The position numbers and the translations under genes were made by a program. From positions 1-64,000 of the forward strand of contig NZ_PYIX02000015.1 in NCBI RefSeq assembly GCF_003024515.2: 64,000 nt of DNA, in the 5' to 3' direction. This stretch comes from Acinetobacter sichuanensis. Its GTDB lineage: Bacteria > Pseudomonadota > Gammaproteobacteria > Pseudomonadales > Moraxellaceae. Shown here one piece after another: positions 33,688 through 41,815 of this stretch (the first letter of the stretch is position 1; every line of letters starts with the position of its first letter). The notes below the pieces were generated by a model. That model saw nothing but the letters and a program-made list of their open reading frames with translations, ran no database searches and was not told where the DNA came from.

Positions 33688-36306
33688 TTAAGCCACATTC
33701 CCTTCCAAGAAATCCTGTGCAAAGCGTTGTAACACACCACCCGCTTCATACACATGCACTTCTTCTTCCGTATCCAAACGACACGTAACAGGAATCTGAA
33801 GCACTTCATTCTTACCATCATCGGTAGAACGCTCAATCACCAAAGTCAGGTCAGAACGAGGCGCAATATTACCAATCACGCTATACAACTCAGTACCATC
33901 CAACTTCAAGGTCTTACGATCTGTACCCGACTTAAACTCAAGCGGTAACACGCCCATACCCACAAGGTTAGTACGGTGAATACGCTCAAAACCTTCCGCC
34001 ACAATCACTTCCACACCCGCAAGACGCACACCTTTTGCCGCCCAGTCACGGCTGGAACCTTGACCATAATCCTTACCTGCAATAATGATCAAAGGTTGCT
34101 TACGATTCATATAAGTTTCAATCGCTTCCCACATACGCATCACTTCGCCCTCAGGCTCAACACGCGCCTTAGAACCCTGCTTGATCGTACCGTCAGAACG
34201 AACCACCATTTCATTGAATAGCTTAGGATTGGCAAAGGTTGCACGTTGCGTGGTCAAGTGATCGCCACGGTGCGTTGCATAAGAGTTAAAGTCTTCCTCA
34301 GGCACGCCCATTTTCTTCAAGTATTCACCTGAAGCACTGTCGAGTACAATCGCATTCGATGGAGATAAATGGTCGGTGGTGATGTTATCGCCCAAGATCG
34401 CAAGTGGACGCATATTTGCCAAAGTACGAGGTGCAGCAAGCGCGCCTTCCCAATATGGCGGACGGCGGATATACGTACTTTGTGGACGCCAGTCATATAA
34501 CGGGCTAGCTGCTTTTTCATTGACACCCAAATCAAACATTGGGATGTAGATTTTCTTGAATTGTTCAGGTTTAACTGCAACTTTCACCAAAGCATCAATT
34601 TCAGCATCTGACGGCCAAATATCTTTCAGATAAACTGGATTACCGTCTTTGTCATTGCCTAAAGAATCTGTTTCGATGTCAAAACGAATCGTCCCTGCAA
34701 TCGCATACGCCACTACCAAAGGAGGCGAAGCCAAGAACGCTTGTTTTGCATAAGGATGGATACGACCATCAAAGTTACGGTTACCCGAAAGTACCGCAGT
34801 GGCGTACAAATCACGGTCAATGATTTCTTGTTGAATCACTGGATCTAACGCACCTGACATGCCGTTACACGTTGTACATGCATACGCCACGATGCCAAAA
34901 CCTAATTTTTCTAAATCACCCAACACACCTGCTTCTTCAAGGTATAATGCTGCTGCTTTAGAACCTGGTGCAAAAGATGATTTCACCCACGGTTTGCGTA
35001 CTAAACCGAGTTCATTTGCCTTACGTGCCAACAAGCCTGCTGCAACTGTATTACGTGGGTTAGAAGTATTGGTACAAGAGGTAATCGCGGCAATGATGAT
35101 TGCACCATCTGGCATTAAACCTTCAGCTTCTTGCGCACGCGCTGCTTCTAAGTTACCTGCAATACCTTTGGCTTTCAAATCAGCCGTTGATACACGTGCA
35201 TGTGGGTTTGATGGACCTGCAATGTTACGGGTTACAGTTGAAAGATCGAAGTGAAGCACACGAGGATATTCCGCTTGCTTCATATCAGAAGCCCAAAGAC
35301 CAATTTCTTTGGCATAAGTTTCTACAAGTTGAACTTGCTCAGCTTCACGACCTGTCAACGTTAAATAATCAATGGTATTCTGGTCGATGTAGAACATTGC
35401 CGCAGTTGCGCCATATTCAGGTGTCATGTTAGAAATCGTCGCACGATCACCCACTGACATGCTGTCTGCACCTTCACCAAAGAATTCTAAATATGCACCA
35501 ACTACACGCTCTTTACGCAAGAATTCAGTCAATGCTAAAACGATATCTGTTGCTGTAATGCCTGCTTGACGCTGACCGACAAACTCAACACCGATAATGT
35601 CTGGAAGACGCATCCAAGATGCACGACCAAGCATTACGTTTTCAGCTTCTAAACCACCGACGCCGATTGAGATTACACCCAATGCATCAGTATGTGGTGT
35701 ATGTGAATCTGTACCCACACAAGTATCAGGGAATGCCAAACCATCACGGTTTTGAATCACTGGAGACATTTTCTCCAAGTTGATTTGGTGCATGATACCG
35801 TTACCCGCAGGGATGACATCGACATTTTCAAAAGCTGTTTTTGTCCATTCGATGAAGTGAAAACGGTCTTCGTTACGACGGTCTTCAATCGCACGGTTTT
35901 TCTCAAATGCATCAGGGTCAAAACCACCAAACTCTACTGCCAATGAATGGTCAACGATGAGCTGAGTTGGAACAACTGGGTTGACTTTAGATGGGTCACC
36001 GCCCTGTTCTGCAATCGCATCACGCAGACCTGCAAGGTCAACCAATGCAGTTTGTCCGAGAATGTCATGGCACACCACACGTGCAGGGTACCAAGGGAAA
36101 TCGTGGTCTTGTTTACGGTTGATCAGTTCTTTTAAAGACTGTTCGAGAATGGCTGGGTCACAACGACGAACAAGCTGTTCAGCCAACACTTTTGAGGTGT
36201 ATGGAAGTTTTGCATATGCGCCTTGCTGGATGTCTTCTACGGCTTGACGCACATCGAAGTATTCGAGCTGGGTACCTTGCAGGGGTTTACGGTAGTTGTT
36301 ATTCAT
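33688..36306 (-). CDS. acnD: Fe-S dehydratase of the aconitase family, AcnD-like
   Basis: A [4Fe-4S] hydro-lyase of 872 residues that acts on citrate or 2-methylcitrate. The cluster motifs ITSCTNTSNP and CTTCNGMSG are present, as are FPDTCVGTDSHTPHTDALGV and the swivel-domain GKDYGQGSSRDWAAKG. The opening YRKPLQGTQLEYFDVRQAVEDI and the length favour AcnD (2-methylcitrate dehydratase) over AcnA, but some AcnA enzymes are close. No prpB, prpC, prpF or regulator is beside it, so the pathway role rests on sequence type alone. It has its own terminator and is divergent from ygfZ. Confidence 0.85.
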   Translation of the reverse strand: MNNNYRKPLQGTQLEYFDVRQAVEDIQQGAYAKLPYTSKVLAEQLVRRCDPAILEQSLKELINRKQDHDFPWYPARVVCHDILGQTALVDLAGLRDAIAEQGGDPSKVNPVVPTQLIVDHSLAVEFGGFDPDAFEKNRAIEDRRNEDRFHFIEWTKTAFENVDVIPAGNGIMHQINLEKMSPVIQNRDGLAFPDTCVGTDSHTPHTDALGVISIGVGGLEAENVMLGRASWMRLPDIIGVEFVGQRQAGITATDIVLALTEFLRKERVVGAYLEFFGEGADSMSVGDRATISNMTPEYGATAAMFYIDQNTIDYLTLTGREAEQVQLVETYAKEIGLWASDMKQAEYPRVLHFDLSTVTRNIAGPSNPHARVSTADLKAKGIAGNLEAARAQEAEGLMPDGAIIIAAITSCTNTSNPRNTVAAGLLARKANELGLVRKPWVKSSFAPGSKAAALYLEEAGVLGDLEKLGFGIVAYACTTCNGMSGALDPVIQQEIIDRDLYATAVLSGNRNFDGRIHPYAKQAFLASPPLVVAYAIAGTIRFDIETDSLGNDKDGNPVYLKDIWPSDAEIDALVKVAVKPEQFKKIYIPMFDLGVNEKAASPLYDWRPQSTYIRRPPYWEGALAAPRTLANMRPLAILGDNITTDHLSPSNAIVLDSASGEYLKKMGVPEEDFNSYATHRGDHLTTQRATFANPKLFNEMVVRSDGTIKQGSKARVEPEGEVMRMWEAIETYMNRKQPLIIIAGKDYGQGSSRDWAAKGVRLAGVEVIVAEGFERIHRTNLVGMGVLPLEFKSGTDRKTLKLDGTELYSVIGNIAPRSDLTLVIERSTDDGKNEVLQIPVTCRLDTEEEVHVYEAGGVLQRFAQDFLEGNVA

Positions 36307-36528
36307 TTAATTTGTGCCTCTTGCATCATTATTTACTGCGTTCTAATGATTGGCATAGTACACTGCTGAAAACCCATTTCCCAAATCGTTTATATTTCAT
36401 AAGCTTAGATATAAAAATAGGGGTTTTAGAAACATTTAGTAACAACTTGATTGAATTATTTTTCTTAAATGTGCATTTTTTATAAAAATAGCGGAAAATA
36501 AAGATAATTCTTTAGTATTAGATTTAAG

Positions 36529-37266
36529 ATGAGCGAGTCATTCATGAGCAATTTAGCGTTCTCCTCTTTCACCTTGATTGGTGTCGATGCCCTTAAATTC
36601 CTGCAAGGTCAGGTCACGGTCAATGCTGAAGCTTTGGCTGAAAATGTATCACAGTACACTGCCATTTGTGATTTGAAAGGTCGTATTCACTTTGGTTTAT
36701 GGCTAAAAAAAATCAATCCTGAACATTTTGAAATTGTGACGACTCAGGATCAGGCTGAGGAATTTGCCAAACATATTAAAAAATATGGCGCATTTTCCAA
36801 GATGAAACTTGAACAAATTGGACACGTTTTTCCAACAGTAAATGGCACAACAACTGACTTTTCTGACGTTGAAACAGATGTTGCTGCATGGGAAATTGCT
36901 GCGATTCAAACTGGTCAGGCTTATATCAATCAAGCTATTGAAGGTGTTTTTCAACCTCAGGAATTACGTTTACATCAACGTGGTGGTGTCAATTATGACA
37001 AGGGTTGCTACTTGGGTCAGGAAGTGATTGCGCGTCTTTGGTTTAAGGCAAAACCGAAAGCGTGGTTACATGTAATTCAAGGTTCGGGGGCAGTTCCTGC
37101 GCAAGGCGAACAACTGAATAAAGGCGTTCAATTGGTCAATAGCACAGCGTTTGAAGGTGGTTTTATTGCACTTGTAGTTGCTCGCCCTGAGGCTTTGGAA
37201 GAGCTTGAAGTGACCGTTTTAGACTTGCCTGAAAGTTTAAGTGGTGATGTGGCTAGACCACAGTAA
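36529..37266 (+). CDS. ygfZ: tRNA-modification protein YgfZ (folate-binding, GcvT-like)
   Basis: YgfZ is a folate-binding protein of the GcvT fold needed for full activity of several Fe-S enzymes such as MiaB. The 245-residue protein has the diagnostic motif KGCYLGQE at residues 158-165, including the conserved Cys160, after LRLHQRGGVNYD. The start at 36529 (MSESFMSN) or 36544 cannot be distinguished since neither has a strong binding site. A strong terminator follows. The gene opposite it encodes an Fe-S aconitase; a functional link is possible but not shown. Confidence 0.9.
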   Translation: MSESFMSNLAFSSFTLIGVDALKFLQGQVTVNAEALAENVSQYTAICDLKGRIHFGLWLKKINPEHFEIVTTQDQAEEFAKHIKKYGAFSKMKLEQIGHVFPTVNGTTTDFSDVETDVAAWEIAAIQTGQAYINQAIEGVFQPQELRLHQRGGVNYDKGCYLGQEVIARLWFKAKPKAWLHVIQGSGAVPAQGEQLNKGVQLVNSTAFEGGFIALVVARPEALEELEVTVLDLPESLSGDVARPQ

Positions 37267-37273
37267 ACTTCTG

Positions 37274-37306
37274 AAAAGCCACAAATAAAATTATTTGTGG
37301 CTTTTA
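37274..37306 (+). terminator. terminator after ygfZ
   Basis: Stem AAAAGCCACAAATA / TATTTGTGGCTTTT with a four-base loop, followed by a short T-rich tail. Confidence 0.85.
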
Positions 37307-37345
37307 TTCATTTAATAATTTTAAATAAAATAACAAGGATAATCC

Positions 37346-38338
37346 ATGAAAAGAATTGGTATAACTATTATGGTATCTATCATTTCATCAGTAACTTTTG
37401 CCTTTGACTACCCTGAATTATCTGATCCGATTCAACAAAAATTTCTAAATTTATATCTTAGCGATCGTAATGATTTATATAAAGAAGATTTTTTTTCACC
37501 ATTAAAAACAGAGCAGGAATGGTCATGCCGAATATCTAGGAATGAACAATACAAACTTGCCAATCTATTGTTGAGCAAACCATTAGTAATAGAAAATGAA
37601 CTAAATACTCAAAAAAAATCAGATAATACCTCACAAGATGAAACAACAATAACAAACAGTAATGTTCGAATCATTCCTATGAAAGTTGAATGTGTAAATG
37701 GAAAAATTATGGGCGAAGTAAAACTTCGAATAGAATATGACAGCCTACTTGACCAATATTTAAAAAATAGCCCTAATCAAACTAGAGTTATCTCTAAGAT
37801 CCACAACATCACACTGAGTAGTGGAAACATAAAGGATGGAGCATTAATAGGAACTGCAAAATCTTTCACAAAGCTTATTACTCAATTAAAAATCGAATCA
37901 TCTCAAAACGAAGAAAAGAAAGAATTTAGCAATCCAATAATCACCTTACAAATGAATTACAAAGATGATATTGGAAATACTGCATTATTTTCAGAAGAAA
38001 CTGATTTTTATTTAATTGGGGGACAAATTAAAAATTTGAAAAGTGCTTTTGTTGAAATAATAGATAAAAACCATACACGCAAAACCACATATAAAAATAA
38101 TTATTTATCAATGATTGAGCCATACAAAAATGGGATTCCTCATGGTGATCAGCTAGGTTACCTTGTCGGTATGGATGATAAAATTGATTTAATTGAAGCA
38201 GCCCTTCCAAGTTCACATCCTAAGTTAGTCACAATTAATGGTATTAATTACTTGGAAACTCATTTGTGTGTGCTTGAAGGTGTTGAAGTAGATCAGTTTC
38301 CATGCCTTACTGATGACCAAAACAAAGTTCATCCATAA
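37346..38338 (+). CDS. exported protein of unknown family
   Basis: A 330-residue protein with a signal peptide (residues 1-19, ending TFA-F). The mature protein is rich in Lys, Asn and Ile and has a beta-strand pattern. Six Cys are spread through the mature chain (WSCRI, VECVNG, LCVLEG, PCLTDD). The segment YKNGIPHGDQLGYLVG recalls the antitoxin-like MORN style but is too short to call. It lies in AT-rich DNA and may be a lineage-specific gene. Confidence 0.6.
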   Translation: MKRIGITIMVSIISSVTFAFDYPELSDPIQQKFLNLYLSDRNDLYKEDFFSPLKTEQEWSCRISRNEQYKLANLLLSKPLVIENELNTQKKSDNTSQDETTITNSNVRIIPMKVECVNGKIMGEVKLRIEYDSLLDQYLKNSPNQTRVISKIHNITLSSGNIKDGALIGTAKSFTKLITQLKIESSQNEEKKEFSNPIITLQMNYKDDIGNTALFSEETDFYLIGGQIKNLKSAFVEIIDKNHTRKTTYKNNYLSMIEPYKNGIPHGDQLGYLVGMDDKIDLIEAALPSSHPKLVTINGINYLETHLCVLEGVEVDQFPCLTDDQNKVHP

Positions 38339-38375
38339 TTTTAGTATAAAAAGTTTGCAGGAATAGCTGAAATAT

Positions 38376-39563
38376 CTACTTCTGTCTTACGTAATAAACC
38401 ACGCCACCCCGATCATCGGAAAAATAAAATGAATTTGCATCTATACGGTAAATATCCGCAGGTCGACCATTTACTTTTTTACCCACTAAAAAACCATCCA
38501 TAAAGGTTTCGAGCTTTTGCCCTTTACGCATCATCGCAATTTTATAACCATGACCAATCTTTGCATCGGTTGAACCGTGTAAAGCGACTAAAAAAGCATT
38601 TTTAATCGTGTCGTCCGTATTTGGATCATCAAAATAATCAAAACCTAAGGCAGAAGAATGTGGTGGGAAATAAGCATAAGGCGATGGCACATTTTTACAG
38701 CCTGAGGCACGCTTAAACTTTGGATCTGCAAAAACTTTTCCACCCGATGAATAACAAGACGGCCAACCATAATCGACATCACGTTTCAGTGCATAAAAAG
38801 TTTCATCAGGTTTATTTTTACCTAAATGATCTGAGCCTTGATTGGTGGCAAATAAAAACTTGCCAATCCATTTCAAACCCACAGCATTGCGTAAACCTTG
38901 AGCATAAATCCGTTGTTCCGAGCCATCAGGATTCATTTCTAAAACAGTTGCCCGAACTTTTTCTTTCTCTACACAGGCATTGCAACTTGAACCGACTGAA
39001 ACATAAATTTTACCATTGCCACCAACTGCAATCGTTCGTGTCAGGTGCCAACCACCATATTTATAACTTAAGCCATAATCAGGAAAAGTCGCCAGAACTT
39101 CAGCCTTAGCCGAAGGTTTTGTTTCACCTTGCGTAAATTTTCGACGGGTAAGTTGATGGGTTTCTGCAATATAGATCCAATCTTGCCCATTTGCATCTGT
39201 ATAAAACTGAACTGAATTTGGATTTTTTAAACCAATCATATAAGGCGTGATTTTGCCAAACTTGCCTGTTTCAGCATTCCATTCATCCAAGATATAAATC
39301 ACGCCTTTGTTATTATCAGTCAAATCATGCATATCCGTGACAAACATTCTGCCATCGGGTGCTTTGGCAAAAAAACGTACACGCTTTAAGCCTTCTGCCG
39401 CAGGAATAATCTCGTAATTTGCAGGTAAATTTAAGGAAAATTGCTGACCATTTTTCAGGTGAATTGGATGTGGAACCAATTTGGGTTGTTCAGCGAAAAT
39501 GCTTGTTGAACACATTAAGCTGATGAGTAATATTGACCGTGTTTTTATCATTATTGCATTCAT
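38376..39563 (-). CDS. exported PQQ-type sugar dehydrogenase-like beta-propeller protein
   Basis: A 395-residue protein with a signal peptide (ending IFA-E). The propeller blades FFAKAPDGRMFVTDM, GLKNPNSVQFY, WIYIAETHQLTRR, TIAVGGNGKIYVSVGSSCNAC, MNPDGSEQRIYAQGLRNAVGL and RPADIYRIDANSFYFSDDRGGVVYYV match the glucose/sorbosone dehydrogenase fold. The GSSCNAC and CYSSGGKVFADPKFKRASGC segments carry cysteines. Whether PQQ binds is unclear from sequence. I preferred the ATG at 39563 to a TTG at 39572. The gene stands alone with about 240 bp of upstream DNA. Confidence 0.8.
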   Translation of the reverse strand: MNAIMIKTRSILLISLMCSTSIFAEQPKLVPHPIHLKNGQQFSLNLPANYEIIPAAEGLKRVRFFAKAPDGRMFVTDMHDLTDNNKGVIYILDEWNAETGKFGKITPYMIGLKNPNSVQFYTDANGQDWIYIAETHQLTRRKFTQGETKPSAKAEVLATFPDYGLSYKYGGWHLTRTIAVGGNGKIYVSVGSSCNACVEKEKVRATVLEMNPDGSEQRIYAQGLRNAVGLKWIGKFLFATNQGSDHLGKNKPDETFYALKRDVDYGWPSCYSSGGKVFADPKFKRASGCKNVPSPYAYFPPHSSALGFDYFDDPNTDDTIKNAFLVALHGSTDAKIGHGYKIAMMRKGQKLETFMDGFLVGKKVNGRPADIYRIDANSFYFSDDRGGVVYYVRQK

Positions 39564-39810
39564 CTGATTCAATATGAATTTTTATAATATAAACTGAATA
39601 AACAACAGATCACAAGACTATTTTTAAAAACTAAAAATAGGATATGTTATTGTTTTATATAGGCTTAAATTGTTTTAATCATCAGGTTTACAATTTCATA
39701 GCATGTGTCTACATCAGTGTGTCATATCTCAACTTAAAATCAGTGAGCCGCAAAGCTTACTTTACCGCTCAACTCAATGATTTAACTCAGTTAAAGTAAA
39801 TATTCATGTC

Positions 39811-40056
39811 TTAAAAACCATGAAACAGCTTATTCATATCTTTACAAACATAGTCTTTAAAATGATAGGCACGGGCATGTTTTGCGTCAAATTTTGCCGT
39901 CAAATCGTCTTTTTGAAAAATATAAACCCGATCTTCTTTACTGATCAAATATTCACTGCCTAATTTCATCAATAAAGCATCAATTTTGTCTGCATCTGCA
40001 ATACTTTCATCTTCAAGCACTTTTAAATAATTGCGCTTAATGGTTTTAATAAACAT
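39811..40056 (-). CDS. hypothetical small protein
   Basis: 81 residues, soluble, with a pattern KTIKRNYLKVLEDESIADADKIDALLMKLGSEYLISKEDRVYIFQKDDL that looks like a helical hairpin followed by strands. The coding frame and the GAG before the ATG are consistent with a real gene. No family is recognised. Confidence 0.55.
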   Translation of the reverse strand: MFIKTIKRNYLKVLEDESIADADKIDALLMKLGSEYLISKEDRVYIFQKDDLTAKFDAKHARAYHFKDYVCKDMNKLFHGF

Positions 40057-40173
40057 GCTCTACTCTACAGTTCAATTGAATAGTGGAATTTAACCAAAAT
40101 CTACAGCAAAAACCTATTTGAAAATGCAACAAAAGCGGTCATTCATCTATTTCAATCTTGTCTAAAGCAAAGG

Positions 40174-40521
40174 ATGCCGATAAAATCGCCACATCATGTG
40201 TTATCGCGGCTGCTGAACCCCGATCAACTCATGAGTTTTAAAATAATGGATACTCACTATTTAGTTTTAGAGCAAGCAAAAGCACCGCCACACAATCTAA
40301 AACGTAACCGAGCATGGCGACGTAAAAACAAATTTTTATATCGTGGGCGTGATTGCAGGCATAGTTCAACATTTTGGAAACCTGAAAAGAATTTCAAACT
40401 TCTTTATCAGCGCCCAATTAAGCAAAAAAGAGCGATGCAATTAGGCTTTGAATATCCACGAATTTCCAATCAACAAAGACGGCTCAATGCTCAATATGAA
40501 TACTGGAATTCTATCAATTGA
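40174..40521 (+). CDS. basic hypothetical protein upstream of the phosphatase
   Basis: Up to 115 residues, strongly basic (for example LKRNRAWRRKNKFLYRGRDCRHSS), ending YEYWNSIN. The start is uncertain: the ATG at 40174 has only AAAGG too close to it, and ATGs at 40231 and 40246 lack binding sites. Its stop overlaps the TTG start of the next gene, so the two may be coupled. Charge and size suggest nucleic-acid contact, but this is speculation. Confidence 0.55.
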   Translation: MPIKSPHHVLSRLLNPDQLMSFKIMDTHYLVLEQAKAPPHNLKRNRAWRRKNKFLYRGRDCRHSSTFWKPEKNFKLLYQRPIKQKRAMQLGFEYPRISNQQRRLNAQYEYWNSIN

Positions 40522-40847
40522 ATATTCTTTTTATTTGTAGTCGCAACCAATGGCGTAGTCCGACAGCTGAGCGAGTCTTTTCTGTGGGCTATGGTGTTTC
40601 TACACGTTCTGCGGGTACGAGCCGTCATGCCAAACATACAATTTCGAGTAAAGACATTGAATGGGCAGAACTGATTTTTGTCATGGAACAAAAGCATAAG
40701 CAAAATATCAAAGAAAAGTTTCCCAAACAGTTACAACATAAGAAAATCATCGTGCTTGAGATCCCTGATGATTATCACTATATGGATGAAGCACTGATCG
40801 AACTTCTACAGGATGTCATTCCACCTTATTTAGATGATTTTGCATAA
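40518..40847 (+). CDS. low-molecular-weight protein tyrosine phosphatase-like
   Basis: A 109-residue protein whose first 18 residues hold the P-loop CSRNQWRSPTAE: Cys7 and Arg13 form the CxxxxxR signature of protein tyrosine phosphatases. The second Cys of classic LMW-PTPs is replaced by Trp12. The C terminus IPDDYHYMDEAL carries acidic residues that could serve as the general acid. The start is a TTG that shares TTGA with the previous gene's stop; the P-loop directly after it makes this the only sensible start. Confidence 0.75.
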   Translation: MNILFICSRNQWRSPTAERVFSVGYGVSTRSAGTSRHAKHTISSKDIEWAELIFVMEQKHKQNIKEKFPKQLQHKKIIVLEIPDDYHYMDEALIELLQDVIPPYLDDFA

Positions 40848-40946
40848 ATTTTAATAATATTGGAACACTAAAATAATTACAGGAATAGGCTATATTTTTT
40901 TAAATAATTACGCCAATATCAAGCCAATATTTTTTCGAGATTGATC

Positions 40947-41645
40947 ATGAAAACGTGGTTTACTGCGCTTAGCCTTAGCTTATTTACCATGACAATGAGT
41001 CATGCTGATATTCAAACTGTAGAGAAAAATCTTAAGCAAAATTTTCCAGATATTCCTGTTAAATCTGTGAAAAACTCGCCTGTTAAGGATGTTTATGAAG
41101 TTTATATGGGTGGGCGCATTGTTTATACAACAGATGAAGCTAAATATTTTTTTGTTGGAAATCTCATTGATTTAAAAGAACAAAAAAATCTAACTGAAGA
41201 AAGTATGCAAGTTTTAAGTAAAATTGATGTCAGCAAACTGCCTCTAGATCAAGCCATTAAACAAGTCAAAGGTAAAGGCGAGCGTGTCATTTATTTGTTT
41301 AGTGATCCTGAATGCCCATATTGTCATAAATTAGAACAAGAGCTGAAAAAAATTGACAATGTAACGATCTATCTTTTCTTATATCCAATTGCAACATTGC
41401 ACCCTAATGCAGTTGAAATTTCAAATAAAATTTGGTGCTCAAAACAGCCTTATCAAGCTTGGTTAGACTATACGATTGATAAAAAGCAACCTGTAGCAAG
41501 TAAAAACTGTACCTCTCCTGTCACAAAAATTGCAGCTTTAGGCAAAACGCTTGAAGTTGAAGGCACACCGACATTTTTCCTAAAAGATGGAACACGGATT
41601 TCAGGTGTACGTAGCGCAGAAGAATTAGAAAAAATTTTAAAATAA
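40947..41645 (+). CDS. dsbC: DsbC-type thiol:disulfide interchange protein
   Basis: A periplasmic disulfide isomerase of 232 residues. The signal peptide (MKTWFTALSLSLFTMTMSHA) precedes an N-terminal dimerization domain (about 20-75, DIQTVEKNLKQNFP...DVYEVYMGG). The thioredoxin domain has the active site FSDPECPYCHKL at residues 119-130 (CPYC instead of the E. coli CGYC) and the cis-proline loop EGTPTFFLKDG. The preferred start is the ATG at 40947; a TTG two codons earlier opens the same frame. No dsb partner is adjacent. Confidence 0.88.
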   Translation: MKTWFTALSLSLFTMTMSHADIQTVEKNLKQNFPDIPVKSVKNSPVKDVYEVYMGGRIVYTTDEAKYFFVGNLIDLKEQKNLTEESMQVLSKIDVSKLPLDQAIKQVKGKGERVIYLFSDPECPYCHKLEQELKKIDNVTIYLFLYPIATLHPNAVEISNKIWCSKQPYQAWLDYTIDKKQPVASKNCTSPVTKIAALGKTLEVEGTPTFFLKDGTRISGVRSAEELEKILK

Positions 41646-41815
41646 ACAAAAATGGATGCTGAACTTAATAAGATCGGCATCCTATATTTAAGAAGAATGA
41701 TTTGTCCTGTTGTATTTTAAAAGCAAAACACACTATTCTTAAGCTTCACTTAAATCATTTCTTTCAACTTTGTTGTAAACATATTTTATAAACACCATAT
41801 TTTTAAGAATTTACC

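Noticed and set aside
39743..39798. TTACTTTA / TAAAGTAA inverted repeat near the small hypothetical gene
   Set aside because: Long loop and AT-rich flanks make chance likely.
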